Assembly: GCA_036704825.1 (NCBI GenBank)
Contig: JAUBSN010000006.1
Location: forward strand, 62,001-126,000
Reading direction: 5' to 3'
DNA: 64,000 nucleotides
From: Microcoleus sp036704825
Lineage (GTDB): Bacteria > Cyanobacteriota > Cyanobacteriia > Cyanobacteriales > Microcoleaceae
Of the stretch, positions 41,723-51,919 are shown piece by piece (positions within the stretch are counted from its first letter, which is position 1; every line of letters starts with the position of its first letter). The position numbers were made by a program, and so were the translations under genes. The notes under the pieces are model-generated. The model was not told the DNA's origin. It saw only the letters and a list, made by a program, of their open reading frames with translations, and made no database searches.

Positions 41723-44700
41723 CTAACTGCTCATTTTAGCGGGAAATTCAATCATAAATTTTGTGCCTTTATTTACTTGACTTGTGCAGCTAATTGTGCC
41801 TTTTAGTTTTTGAGTAACAAGGTTATAAATAATGTGCAGTCCCAATCCTGTGCCTCCCTGACCTCTTTTGGTGGTAAAAAACGGTTCAAAAATTTTACTG
41901 AGATTTTCTGGGTCAATTCCTTTGCCGTTATCAGCATATTCAAATACTAGCCGATCGCCCTCTAGTTTGAAATCAAAAGCCAGAACTCCTTCGTCTTCTC
42001 CATCGTAGGCGTGAATCAGGGAATTCAACACCAGATTTGTCACAATTTGACACAACGCCCCCGGGTAACTGTCAACGACAATATTTTCATCGCACCTAAT
42101 CTCTATTTTGTGCTTAGTTCTTTTTAGTTTTGCGCTTAAGGATATCAAAATTTCCTCTAGATAGTTTTTAAGATTAAACGTGCGTTTTAACTCGCTCGAC
42201 TGATCTACAGCTACTTCTTTAAAACTGTGAATCAAGTCGGCTGCCCGATTGAGGTTAGATAAAATCATATTACTGCTTTGCATGGCGGTATCCAGAAACT
42301 TTTCTAATTCGGAACGTTTTATTTGGCCGTTACTGTAAACCTCGAAAAACTTTGTGGCTTTTTCAGCAAGCAGGGAGGCGGCGGTGATGCCGATGCCGAT
42401 GGGAGTATTGATTTCGTGGGCAACACCTGCAACCAACCCGCCGAGGGCAGCCATTTTTTCCGACTCTACCAGTTTATTTTGAGCTGATTTTAAATCTTCT
42501 AAAGTTTGGGAGAGCTCGGAGGTACGCTGCTGTACTAAATTTTCGAGATTCTGATTGAATTGGTGCAAGTTGGCGTAAAGTTGGGCATTTTTGATGGAGA
42601 TAGAAATTTGAGAAGACAGCAGTTTTAATATTTCTAACCTGTCTTGTGTAAAAGCGCCGGCAGTCAGATTGTTTTCTAAATATAGAATGCCAGTGAGTTG
42701 ACCTTGATTAATTAACGGAGTGCAAAGAATAGATTTAGGTTGAACGGCCATTATATAGGGCGTTCGAGTAAATTGTCCTTCGCGGCTGGCATCGTTTAAA
42801 ACTATACTTTCCTGGGTGCGGGCGACGTAATTCACAACTGCAACTGCCAGTAAAGTTACTTCTCGATTGTCGGCTACAAAATCTATCGGAATTGATTGCA
42901 TAACAGCAACGCGATCGACATCTACAGATCCTGATGCTTCAATCACCCATTGACCTTCTTTTTCTAGTAATAAAAAGCCTTTTTGCCCCCCGGCATTTTC
43001 AATGACAATTTTCATCATTTTTGCCAGCAATTTGTCTAGAACTATTTCCCCGGCTAAGGTTTGCGATGCTTTAACTACTGTGGTCAAGTCTAGCACGCCT
43101 GCACTGTCGTTCGTAGTGGAAGCGCTGCTGGTAGATTTGTGAGTTTCAATATTAGTTGAAACCGAGCCGGAAGTTAGCAACTGCGGGTATTTTGATTCTA
43201 AATGCGCTGCTTTGGCTGTTGCTCCCCAGCGCTGATAGCAATAACGCGCTTCTGTCAAGTAAGTTTTAGAATTTTTTTCTCTTCCTATGGATAAATAAAA
43301 TGCTCCTGCCAATTCTGCTGCTAGTGCTTGTATTTGTATGTATCCGTTTTCTTGGGCTCCTGCAATTGCGCGATCGTAATATTCCATTGCTCTCACAACA
43401 TCGCCCAAAACGCGCGCTTTTTCGGCGGTAAGTAAATCGCATTTGTGCTGAAGATTCATGGGCGCAGAAAGCGCTTTTTTTTGCAGTTTTTTTCGGTTAC
43501 TGACAGCGTAAAAAAGATGCTCTTCTTGTTCCTCGTCTGTTGCCGATGGATAGGCTGCTAGGCGGGCTAGAGAACCGTAAAACTGGTATTCAGAGACATT
43601 AATAAAGCCGCCTGCAACACTGTCTAAATATACTTCGGCTTGCGCTGCATTTTCTAGGGCTGTAACGGTATCTCCAAATAAATATGCTAGTATTAATTTT
43701 TGCAAATAAAAGTGCTGTAGTCCCACCCGATCGTTAGCTTTCAACAGCAGCGACAACAATTTTTCTTCGCTGTATGCTTCACCTAATATCAGGTGTGGAC
43801 TTTCCAACTTTACCATTAATTGCAAAATAGTTTGCCGATATATTTGGTTCCAACTCAATACAGTTTCTTGCTTTAGTTGGCACAGCAAATGGTTGTAACT
43901 TACTATTCTCCGTTCCAGTTGTGGCAATTCTTGACCGATGAAATACAAAGACTGACAAATATTTACGGCTGCATATCCCACACATTCTATATCTCCATTT
44001 TCTAGCGCGCTTTGATAGGCGTCCTCTAATAGTGGCAAAGAGTCTTTAACGTGATGCTTGCCGTTCATCAAAATGAATGCTACTAAATTAAGCGTTTTGC
44101 TTTTGAATTCTAAGGAATTTAATTTATCGCTCAAATTTAAAGCTAATTTACCAAAGCGGTCGCCAGACTCAATATCTCTAACTATTCCTTTTAAAATTGC
44201 TCCGTAATTAGCATAACCGAAGGCAGAAAAAGTAGAGTTTCCGTAATTAATAGATAAATTAACTTGCTCGCAAACAATCAGCGGCAGCAGCACAGGTTCA
44301 ACTATAAATGTAGCTGAAAACATACTGGAAAGCACGCGCATAGTTGCTAATTTATGCGGATTTGTCATCATCGGCAAGTCAATTAAATCTTCTATTTTTT
44401 TTTCAGTTAAATAAGCTGCTGTTTTAGCCAGCGCCTGCTGAATGTGGAGGGGAATCGGCGATTCGGGAAAGTTGATTCCTAACATTTTTAGTGCTTCTCG
44501 ACCAATTTTTACCGATTCTTGGAGTTTGGTTTGCATCGCACAAGCTATAATTCTGATTTCAAACACTTTGATTTTGTCTAGTTCATTTTTTGCGTGTTGC
44601 AGGACAATTATCGCCCATTTTTCCATTGCTTCAAAGTCGGTATTGAGGTAAGCAGCTTCTGCTGCTGACTCGTAGAGTGCCAGAGTCAAGTCGTAGTCTG

Positions 44701-47254
44701 TTTGCCAACTTTCGAGGGGAAGCAGTTCAATACCTGCGGTTAAATATTTGAGGGCAAGTTCGTAAGCTGCACTTGCTTTTGCTTTGCGACCAGCAATTAA
44801 ATTTAATTGGCATAATTGAAATTGTTCTAATTGGTTGCTGATAATTTTTTTAGCTAAATTTAGTTGGTTTACGGTATCAAAAATATGGTCTTCTAATTGC
44901 TCTGGCGGTGCACTTTGCAGTAAAAAATTGCCTATTTTAAGATGAATTTCTTGTTTATGATAATCGGATATTAAAGCATAAGCTGCTTGCTGGACTCGCT
45001 CATGCAAAAATTTGTAAGTGGCGCTCGAAAAATCAGCCGCTGGTAGGGAAAATTTATCGGTAAAGTCTCTAGATATTGTGTCTGTTACTTCTGTGCTTGC
45101 TGCTAGTGCGATCGGAATTTTGCAGGCGTTATTCACAAGCAAAATCAGACCGGACTGAAGTGCTTCACTGATGTCTGTTGCTGCAGATGCCAGAGGTTTT
45201 CCGGCGATTGTCGAGAGAGTTTTTAAATCAAATTTGTTCCCAATACAAGCGGCTAATTTAAGCAGTTCCTGGGTATTATATGAAAGTTTTTGAATATTAT
45301 CAATCATTAGTTCTACAACATTGTCAGTTATTCCCATTTCTTGTATTTGTTCGATATCCCACTGCCACTCGCCTGCGATCTGGCATTTTTTCACTATTTT
45401 CTCTGAGATTGGTGGCGCTAAGCCCGACAGGTTAGGTTCAGCTAGATCGACCAAATTATTCGAGGGTGAAACTTTAAATTTAATTAAATTTGTTGAGTAA
45501 ATAAACTTAATTAATTGAGTTAAAAAGAAGGGATTACCAGCGGTTTTTTGCCAAAGCAATTCTGCTAAACTTAGGGATTTTTCTGGGTCGCAGTTCAAAG
45601 TATCGGCGACAAATTGGTTGACACTGCTTATATCTAAAGGTGAAAGGGCGATCGCGCTCACAGTGCCGCCTGCTTTTTTAATTGCTTGGGCGGTCAGCAT
45701 TAGGGGATGATTTGGATCTACTTCCTGCTCTCTATAAGCTCCAATTATTAATAAATATTGAGTTTCCAGGTCAGTGGCTAGAAGTTCTATTAACTTGAGA
45801 GATGCTGAATCGATCCACTGCAAGTCGTCCAGGAAAATTACTAGGGGGTGTTCTTTTTGAGCAAAGACGCGGATGAAGTTTTGAAATACTAAATTAAAGC
45901 GATTTTGAGATTCATTTGCTCCTAAATCTGGGACGGGGGACTGCGGCCCGACAATCAGTTCTACTTCGGGAATAGCTTCAATAATTATTTGGCAGTTGCC
46001 GCCGAGTGCTTTTAAAATTTTTTGTTTCCAAACATGGATTTCTGCGGCATTTTCCGTAAATATTTGTTGCAACAAATATTGAAAAGCTTGGAGCAAAAAA
46101 GCGTAGGGAATATCGCGCTTCAATTGCTCAAATTTGCTGTCAATAAAATACCCGTTTCCCCGCCGGATCGGCTTGCAAACTTCATATACTAACGACGATT
46201 TGCCCGCACCTGCTGAACCAGAAATCAGCACGATTTCTGTATTGCCCCGCCTCATCCGCTGGAAGATACTGAGAAGCATATTAACTTCTACTTCTCGCCC
46301 GTAAAATTTTTGGGAAATTTGCAGGTGACTTGACCGATCTTGCTTGCCGAGGGTTATGTGAGAAATGTCGCCTGTAGTTTGCAGTAGATCGAGACAATTT
46401 TGTAAGTCGTACAAAAGTCCGAAAGCACTTTGATACCTGTCTTCGGCTGTTTTTGCTAATAGTTTGATGACGATATCGGAAACGACTTGAGGAATCTCCT
46501 TGGTTCCTACTTGATTGATTCTGCCTTCGATGATTTTGCTTTCTACTTTTTGCTTTCTGTTTTCCCAAGGAGAAACTGGCGTTTTGGCAATATGGCAGTG
46601 TACTAATTCCATAGGATCGATCGCCTGAAAAGGCAATTCGCCACAAAGCATTTCATAAAAGGTGACGCCTAAAGAATAAAAATCGGTGCGGTAGTCGATC
46701 GCCCGATTCATGCGTCCCGTTTGTTCGGGAGACATATAGGCCAGAGTACCTTCGAGTAAATGGGGATGGCTGAGGGCGGGGTTTTCGCCCGGTAGCAGGG
46801 AGGCGATCGCAAAATCAGCAATCTTGACATCTCCTGTCGAACTATTGACAATAATATTGCTGGGTTTAATATCCTTATGGATGATGCGGTGTTCGTGGAG
46901 TTGCCCGATAGTTTCTGCTAGTTTGATGCCAATATGCAGAAATTGTTGTAACTCTAGCTGGTTCTTGCTGAGAAACTCTTTTAGGGAAATCCCACCAAAA
47001 TCTTCTAAAACTAAAACCGGAAAGTGATTGTATGTTTCTATTTTGTAAAGCTTGACTATTCCGGGTAAACTCAAATTTTTAAGAATTTCGGATTCGTGCA
47101 GCAGTTGGGATATTTGGGCTGGGGTCGGGTATGGCGGCGTGAGAGTTTTGAGGATAACGGGTTTTTGTTCCTCAAGCTGCATCCCTCGATAAATAACTGT
47201 ATTACGGTTTGTATAAAGTTCTCCGTCAATGCGGTATCCCGGAATAGAAATCAT
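41723..47254 (-). CDS. Serine/threonine kinase - ATPase - GAF - histidine kinase fusion
   Basis: 1843 aa. Kinase-like domain (1-280): K36 in PVILKTL, catalytic IIHKDIKPSN (D128), but DFA at 147-149 instead of DFG and no glycine-rich loop; SPEQTGRMNR activation segment. AAA-like ATPase (about 310-570): Walker A GSAGAGKSSLVY, Walker B LVIFLDDLQWID. A long helical TPR-like region reaches ~1360; GAF at about 1400-1560; HisKA with AALGGLVAGVAHEINTP; HATPase with NLVLNSLIHAY and GGTGLGLHIIYNL. This fusion type is typical of filamentous cyanobacteria (Hstk-like). Soluble. The REC-cyclase gene 48 bp downstream is the likely phosphotransfer partner. Confidence 0.9.
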   Translation of the reverse strand: MISIPGYRIDGELYTNRNTVIYRGMQLEEQKPVILKTLTPPYPTPAQISQLLHESEILKNLSLPGIVKLYKIETYNHFPVLVLEDFGGISLKEFLSKNQLELQQFLHIGIKLAETIGQLHEHRIIHKDIKPSNIIVNSSTGDVKIADFAIASLLPGENPALSHPHLLEGTLAYMSPEQTGRMNRAIDYRTDFYSLGVTFYEMLCGELPFQAIDPMELVHCHIAKTPVSPWENRKQKVESKIIEGRINQVGTKEIPQVVSDIVIKLLAKTAEDRYQSAFGLLYDLQNCLDLLQTTGDISHITLGKQDRSSHLQISQKFYGREVEVNMLLSIFQRMRRGNTEIVLISGSAGAGKSSLVYEVCKPIRRGNGYFIDSKFEQLKRDIPYAFLLQAFQYLLQQIFTENAAEIHVWKQKILKALGGNCQIIIEAIPEVELIVGPQSPVPDLGANESQNRFNLVFQNFIRVFAQKEHPLVIFLDDLQWIDSASLKLIELLATDLETQYLLIIGAYREQEVDPNHPLMLTAQAIKKAGGTVSAIALSPLDISSVNQFVADTLNCDPEKSLSLAELLWQKTAGNPFFLTQLIKFIYSTNLIKFKVSPSNNLVDLAEPNLSGLAPPISEKIVKKCQIAGEWQWDIEQIQEMGITDNVVELMIDNIQKLSYNTQELLKLAACIGNKFDLKTLSTIAGKPLASAATDISEALQSGLILLVNNACKIPIALAASTEVTDTISRDFTDKFSLPAADFSSATYKFLHERVQQAAYALISDYHKQEIHLKIGNFLLQSAPPEQLEDHIFDTVNQLNLAKKIISNQLEQFQLCQLNLIAGRKAKASAAYELALKYLTAGIELLPLESWQTDYDLTLALYESAAEAAYLNTDFEAMEKWAIIVLQHAKNELDKIKVFEIRIIACAMQTKLQESVKIGREALKMLGINFPESPIPLHIQQALAKTAAYLTEKKIEDLIDLPMMTNPHKLATMRVLSSMFSATFIVEPVLLPLIVCEQVNLSINYGNSTFSAFGYANYGAILKGIVRDIESGDRFGKLALNLSDKLNSLEFKSKTLNLVAFILMNGKHHVKDSLPLLEDAYQSALENGDIECVGYAAVNICQSLYFIGQELPQLERRIVSYNHLLCQLKQETVLSWNQIYRQTILQLMVKLESPHLILGEAYSEEKLLSLLLKANDRVGLQHFYLQKLILAYLFGDTVTALENAAQAEVYLDSVAGGFINVSEYQFYGSLARLAAYPSATDEEQEEHLFYAVSNRKKLQKKALSAPMNLQHKCDLLTAEKARVLGDVVRAMEYYDRAIAGAQENGYIQIQALAAELAGAFYLSIGREKNSKTYLTEARYCYQRWGATAKAAHLESKYPQLLTSGSVSTNIETHKSTSSASTTNDSAGVLDLTTVVKASQTLAGEIVLDKLLAKMMKIVIENAGGQKGFLLLEKEGQWVIEASGSVDVDRVAVMQSIPIDFVADNREVTLLAVAVVNYVARTQESIVLNDASREGQFTRTPYIMAVQPKSILCTPLINQGQLTGILYLENNLTAGAFTQDRLEILKLLSSQISISIKNAQLYANLHQFNQNLENLVQQRTSELSQTLEDLKSAQNKLVESEKMAALGGLVAGVAHEINTPIGIGITAASLLAEKATKFFEVYSNGQIKRSELEKFLDTAMQSSNMILSNLNRAADLIHSFKEVAVDQSSELKRTFNLKNYLEEILISLSAKLKRTKHKIEIRCDENIVVDSYPGALCQIVTNLVLNSLIHAYDGEDEGVLAFDFKLEGDRLVFEYADNGKGIDPENLSKIFEPFFTTKRGQGGTGLGLHIIYNLVTQKLKGTISCTSQVNKGTKFMIEFPAKMSS

Positions 47255-47617
47255 GATAGTTGGGGGTTATTTCAAAGATGCGGTTGTGCAATTTTAGATT
47301 TTAGATTTTAGATTGGGAATGATTGACTATCTAAGGGTTTAGAGCGCGGGCTTAGAGTTGCATTATTTTTAACCACAAGTATTATTAAGTAAGTGGAAAG
47401 ACACTGCCGGTCGAGTGCGGTTTTTCCGGCAGTCAACTGGCTACTATTATATAGCTTAGCTAAATCCATCCCTAAAGAGTTATCCTAGATACTTTTTTGT
47501 CGCTTATTTAGTTATCTATATTTTAGTCTTCAAAAAATTAGAAGTCGCACTTTGCTATCCCGCCAGTGCAAAAATAAACGGGTGCGTGCAAATCAACAGC
47601 TAAAATCTAAAAAAATC
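47255..47617. other. Divergent intergenic region with a hairpin
   Basis: It holds TTTTAGATTTTAGATT repeats (about 47289-47312) and a hairpin ACTGCCGG...CCGGCAGT (47403-47410 / 47426-47433). It must carry promoters for the kinase fusion (-) and the HAD gene (+). No gene is seen. Confidence 0.6.
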
Positions 47618-48499
47618 ATGCAGAATATAACTGCCTCAAATCGAGCTAACGCAACCGATCGCGCTTTTGGCACCGCAGACATTCAATTGCTGGTAGTGGA
47701 TATAGACGGCACGATCGCAGGTTTGTCAAATACCATCCGAGAACCAGTCAAGCAGGCAATTTTGGCTGCCTCGTCGCGGGGAGTGAAAGTGGCCGTCGCT
47801 ACGGGCAGGATGTACCGATCGGCTTTGCGTTTTCACCGCGACATCGGCTCAACATTGCCGCTGATTTGCTACCAGGGTGCGTGGATTCAAGACATCGCTG
47901 CTCAAAAGCGGCTGCGTCACTTGCCGCTGTCGAAACAAACTGCTCTGCAACTGTTAGATTATTTTGAAGAACCGGATTTGCGACCGCTGCTTTCGATCCA
48001 TTTCTACATTGACGACAAACTTTATGTCCCGGAAATTACCGCAGCTACCCGAATTTATGCCCAACGATCGGGCATTGAACCGATCGCGATTAAAGATTTG
48101 CGGCGAGATATTCCGGGGGAACCGACGAAAATTTTGGCTTTGTGCAAGAATCCGGCGGTACTCGACGGCTTGCAAATCAGTATGCGGGAGCGCTACACGC
48201 CTGCGGAACTTTATTTAACTCGATCGGTTTCTACTTTTTTTGAAGCTACGCATCCTTCGGCGAATAAGGGAGATGCGGTGCAGTATTTAGCCGAGGAAAT
48301 TTTGGGTTTGCAGGCGGCGAACGTGATGGCGATCGGCGACAATTTTAACGATCTAGAAATGATTTCCTACGCGGGCGTGGGCGTGGCGATGGGCAATGCT
48401 CCTGATGGGGTGAAGGCTGCTGCTGATTGGGTGGCGCCGGATGTGGAGGAAGACGGGGTGGCGGCTGCGATCGAACAATTTGTTTTGGGCGCTCGTTGA
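47618..48499 (+). CDS. HAD-superfamily phosphatase, Cof type
   Basis: 293 aa from the ATG at 47618; the frame is open further upstream but this Met precedes the conserved part. HAD motif I LLVVDIDGTIAG, motif II VAVATGRM, motif III Lys in NKGDAVQYL and motif IV VMAIGDNFNDLEMI; a C2B-type cap lies between motifs II and III. It hydrolyses sugar phosphates or similar small phosphate esters; substrate unknown. A strong palindrome follows 32 bp after the stop. Confidence 0.9.
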   Translation: MQNITASNRANATDRAFGTADIQLLVVDIDGTIAGLSNTIREPVKQAILAASSRGVKVAVATGRMYRSALRFHRDIGSTLPLICYQGAWIQDIAAQKRLRHLPLSKQTALQLLDYFEEPDLRPLLSIHFYIDDKLYVPEITAATRIYAQRSGIEPIAIKDLRRDIPGEPTKILALCKNPAVLDGLQISMRERYTPAELYLTRSVSTFFEATHPSANKGDAVQYLAEEILGLQAANVMAIGDNFNDLEMISYAGVGVAMGNAPDGVKAAADWVAPDVEEDGVAAAIEQFVLGAR

Positions 48500-48531
48500 T
48501 ATTTGTAGCAATAATAATTTTCCCAAAATTA

Positions 48532-48558
48532 TAGGGACACGGCACTGCCGTGTCCCTA
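48532..48558. repeat. Perfect 13-bp palindrome TAGGGACACGGCA
   Basis: TAGGGACACGGCA (48532-48544) and TGCCGTGTCCCTA (48546-48558) around one base. It is a dispersed hairpin type and probable terminator for the HAD gene; a modest T/A tract follows. Confidence 0.8.
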
Positions 48559-48584
48559 CAATTTTAAAAATGCCTTTCAACAGA

Positions 48585-48625
48585 AAGAGCACCGACGACT
48601 GGCCGTGTTTCGTCTCGGTGCTCTT
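48585..48625. terminator. 11-bp hairpin between convergent genes
   Basis: AAGAGCACCGA (48585-48595) and TCGGTGCTCTT (48615-48625) with a 19-base loop, between the HAD gene (+) and the hydrolase gene (-). Read on the minus strand it is followed by TTCTGTT, a weak T tract. Confidence 0.5.
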
Positions 48626-48807
48626 ACTGGTTCGCTCCTCACACGTCCATCACTATAACTGACTAGGACAAGCGTGTCAATACTTTTTATAAAAATTGTT
48701 TTTTGAGTCGGCAGCAGCCTGGGTGGCGGTGCGGTGGAGCGAGGCAGAACCTTTGCACTGTAAGACTTTTGATCGATCGTCGCGCCATTGGAGCGAGCCA
48801 AAAAATT

Positions 48808-49698
48808 TTACTTCAATTCCAGCAGCCAGTCCAAAATCAGAGCGTTGACTTCACTCGGCCGCTCGTCGTGGGGACAGTGGCCCGTGTTGGGAATTGACAC
48901 AAATTTTACTGGTTTATCGTTGGCGGCCAATTGTTGATATATCTGGCTGCCGGCGATGGGCGTCCAGGGGTCGTCTGCGCCCCAAAGTACCAATAACGGA
49001 CGATCGACTTTGGGCAGCAATTCGGACGGTTGAGGGCCTGCTGGGGCCGTGAGTATGGAGGCAAACACTTGTTGAGCTCCCGGATCGCAGGAGGGGGCGT
49101 GGAGGAGTTCTACGAGTTCGTCGGTGATGGCTTCGGGGTTTCTGTAGACTTGGCGCAGGGTGTTGCGGATGCGGTGTTTTTGGCGGATGTTGTTGAAGAC
49201 AAACGGGCCGATAATGGGCGATCGAACTAATTTAGTAAAAGTCCCCATCACTACTCGCAGCGGGAAATTCAGTTCGTCGGGCCGGTGGTTGAGCCCGCCG
49301 GCACAGTTGATTAAGACACCGCCGGCTGATATTTCTGGATGGTTGGCGACTACCATCAAACTCAGCAAAGCGCCGATCGAATTCCCGACAAATACCGCCG
49401 GTTCCTGCACCATATCGGCCCAGAAATCTGTCAGCAATTCTTCCCACAATTCCAGAGTGTAATCTAGGGCCGGTTTGGCCGAAGCACCGAATCCCAGCAA
49501 GTCGAGAGCAAATACGCGATAGCCGCCGGCCGCGAGTGCGGGGATATTTTGCCGCCAATGTCCGATCGAAGCCCCAAATCCGTGAATCAAGATCAGAGGG
49601 CGGCCGGTTCCTTGGACGGTATATTGGATTTTGTGACCTTTCCAAGTCCAAATTAATTTTTCAAAGCTGGTTGCAGATACTAATTGTTGTGCAGTCAC
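48808..49698 (-). CDS. Alpha/beta-fold hydrolase
   Basis: 296 aa. Oxyanion HGFGASIGHW, nucleophile elbow VGNSIGAL, acid in WGADDPWTP and histidine in NTGHCPHDERP give a complete catalytic triad. The stretch VFALDLLGFGASAKP and overall length resemble cyanobacterial and plastid hydrolases, including those acting on chlorophyll esters, but substrate assignment is speculative. No signal peptide. It stands alone between repeat-rich gaps. Confidence 0.85.
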   Translation of the reverse strand: MTAQQLVSATSFEKLIWTWKGHKIQYTVQGTGRPLILIHGFGASIGHWRQNIPALAAGGYRVFALDLLGFGASAKPALDYTLELWEELLTDFWADMVQEPAVFVGNSIGALLSLMVVANHPEISAGGVLINCAGGLNHRPDELNFPLRVVMGTFTKLVRSPIIGPFVFNNIRQKHRIRNTLRQVYRNPEAITDELVELLHAPSCDPGAQQVFASILTAPAGPQPSELLPKVDRPLLVLWGADDPWTPIAGSQIYQQLAANDKPVKFVSIPNTGHCPHDERPSEVNALILDWLLELK

Positions 49699-49737
49699 GG
49701 CTATTATGTAAAGTTTCGTTAACTACTTTCATCATAG

Positions 49738-49886
49738 CAGTAGTCAGTAGTCAGTAGTCAGTAGTCAGTAGTCAGTAGTCATGAATTATTGGTTATGTGT
49801 TATTGGTTATGTGTTATTGGTTATTGGTTATTGGTTATTTGTGGTAATACCCCATGCCCGATGCCCCATGCCCAATGCCCCATGCC
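49738..49886 (+). repeat. Three successive tandem repeat arrays
   Basis: Six perfect CAGTAGT heptamers (49738-49779), then TTATTGGTTATGTG-type units (about 49787-49838), then CCCATGCCC/CAATGCCC units (about 49850-49886). They fill the gap between the hydrolase start and the end of the cyclase gene. Confidence 0.85.
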
Positions 49887-49891
49887 GATTT

Positions 49892-51919
49892 TTACTTATT
49901 TTGTAGCAACCAATAAGTCATCATATTCCCCTTACCTTTTACTGGAATCACGCCTCGCTTCTCAAACAAATACTTATCTTTCAAAAGCTCATAAGTAACA
50001 TCAGTAACTTGAATGCTGCCTGCAAAACCAGTAGCTTCCATCCTCGCAGCCACATTCACCGTATCTCCCCACAAATCATAGGTGAACTTGCTCACACCAA
50101 TCACTCCCGCAACAACTGGCCCGGAATTGATGCCGACGCGAATTGCCAGTTTTTCCCCTGTCTCGGCGCACAACTTTGCTATTTTTTCCTGCATTCCCAG
50201 GGCCATTTGGGCGATCGCCTCGGCGTGATCCTGTCTCGGCGTAGGCAATCCCCCGACCACCATGTAAGCATCGCCAATAGTCTTAATTTTCTCCACGCCG
50301 TACTTTTCAGCTAACTGGTCGAAGTGGGAAAAAATTACGTTCAAGCGCTTTACCAACTCGGTCGGAGACATTCTAGCAGACAACTCAGTAAAACCAACAA
50401 TATCAGCAAATAAAACACTTACTTGGGCAAAACTGTCGGCGATCGTGCTTTGCTCTGCCTTCAAGCGTTCTGCGATTGGTTTGGGTAAAATATTTAACAG
50501 CAACTTCTCGCTTTGTTCTTGTTGAACTTTTAGCGCTTCTTCCGCTAATTTGCGCTCTGTAATGTCAGAAACAGTACCCTCATAGTAAAGCATCTCACCT
50601 TTTGAATCTCGAACAGCCCGAACATTTTCTGACACCCAAATCCGGCGCCCGTCTTTGCGGCATACCATAGATTCAAACCCCGAAACGGCATTTTCAGCAT
50701 CCATAGCAGCCACAAATTCGAGGCGGCGTTCCGGGTCAACGTAGAGTTGCTGAGCAATATTTTTAATCTGGGACATCAGTTCTTCTGGCGAGTCGTAACC
50801 GTACAATTTTGCCAAAGCTGGATTAGCGCTGAGATAGCCTCCTGAAGGCGTGCTTTGAAAAATGCCTTCCATCGCATTTTCTACAATGCTGTGATATTTT
50901 TCTCGAGCAATACGCAGCAATTCTTCTGCTTGTTTGCGCTGAATTAAAGAACCTAATTGAGTGCCGACCGCATTAAAAACGTCTATAAATCGTGCGTCTT
51001 TCCCACCAGACGAAATTTTAAAGAAAACTAGCACTGCCAATACTTCATCGCCTACCAAAATCGGCACGCCAAAACCCGCTTTGAATCCGAGTTCTAGTGC
51101 TATCTGACTTCGGAAAAAATGCGGGTAGCCCTTGGAAATATCTTCTACCCATTCCGGTTGCTTGGATGCCCAAACTCGTCCCGGCAGCCCTATATTCATG
51201 GCAAATGTCAGTTGTTCGCTTTGCCTGCGGAACGCGTCCATCCTCGCGTTGCTTGCATACCAGCCCCGGGCTGATTGCAGTACAGTTCCTTCGGCATCGG
51301 GAATCCAAGCTTCTCCTACATCCCATCCGATTGTTTCGCCAACGTGGTGCAAAATTACTTCTAAAGCTGAGTGAAAGTCTACAGCTTCGCCGATCGCCCG
51401 CGTAGTTTCCAGCAAAAACCGGATTGATTCTTCAGCCCGCTGCCGTTCTGCGATTTCTTCCTGCAATCTAGAATTGCGATCGTGCAGTTCCCTAGCTTGC
51501 AGTTGCAGTTTGGATTGCAGCGAACGAAGGGAAAGTTGGTTTTGGACGCGCGCTAAAACTTCTTCTACTTGAAACGGTTTAGTAATATAATCCACTCCTC
51601 CTACTTGAAAAGCTTTAACTTTTTCCAGCACGTCATCTAGGGCACTAATAAAAATTACGGGGATATCTTTAGTTTCTTGGCTTAACTTTAACTTCTCGCA
51701 AACTTCATACCCGTTCATTTGCGGCATATTAATATCTAGTAAAATTAGATCGGGAGGAGATATTTGTGCCCCTTGCAAAGCCAAGTGTCCGTTAATAGCC
51801 TTCCTGACATGATACCCGTAAGATGCCAGCATAGTGGATAAAAGTCGCAAATTATCCGGCATATCGTCAACGATCAGAATGTCTTTAGGAGTCGCTGGTA
51901 ATGGATGGTCGTTCATCAT
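49892..51919 (-). CDS. REC-GAF-PAS adenylate cyclase
   Basis: 675 aa. Receiver (14-130) with phosphoacceptor D62 in LILLDINMPQMNG; GAF (about 165-335); PAS/PAC (about 338-460, ending DITERKLAEEAL); class III cyclase (about 490-665) with metal Asp in LFADIVGFTELSARM, adenine Lys in EKIKTIGDAYMV and Asp in YDLWGDTVNVAARM. The Lys/Asp pair indicates ATP, so the product should be cAMP. Its first 35 bases overlap the end of the upstream hybrid kinase gene, which implies translational coupling and a kinase-to-cyclase relay. Confidence 0.92.
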   Translation of the reverse strand: MMNDHPLPATPKDILIVDDMPDNLRLLSTMLASYGYHVRKAINGHLALQGAQISPPDLILLDINMPQMNGYEVCEKLKLSQETKDIPVIFISALDDVLEKVKAFQVGGVDYITKPFQVEEVLARVQNQLSLRSLQSKLQLQARELHDRNSRLQEEIAERQRAEESIRFLLETTRAIGEAVDFHSALEVILHHVGETIGWDVGEAWIPDAEGTVLQSARGWYASNARMDAFRRQSEQLTFAMNIGLPGRVWASKQPEWVEDISKGYPHFFRSQIALELGFKAGFGVPILVGDEVLAVLVFFKISSGGKDARFIDVFNAVGTQLGSLIQRKQAEELLRIAREKYHSIVENAMEGIFQSTPSGGYLSANPALAKLYGYDSPEELMSQIKNIAQQLYVDPERRLEFVAAMDAENAVSGFESMVCRKDGRRIWVSENVRAVRDSKGEMLYYEGTVSDITERKLAEEALKVQQEQSEKLLLNILPKPIAERLKAEQSTIADSFAQVSVLFADIVGFTELSARMSPTELVKRLNVIFSHFDQLAEKYGVEKIKTIGDAYMVVGGLPTPRQDHAEAIAQMALGMQEKIAKLCAETGEKLAIRVGINSGPVVAGVIGVSKFTYDLWGDTVNVAARMEATGFAGSIQVTDVTYELLKDKYLFEKRGVIPVKGKGNMMTYWLLQNK

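Noticed and set aside
48585..48650. Possible Yfr1-like small RNA (hairpin followed by GCTCCTCACAC at 48634-48644)
   Set aside because: The motif differs from ACTCCTCACAC at one base and no terminator hairpin follows it; the hairpin is better explained as a convergent-gene terminator.
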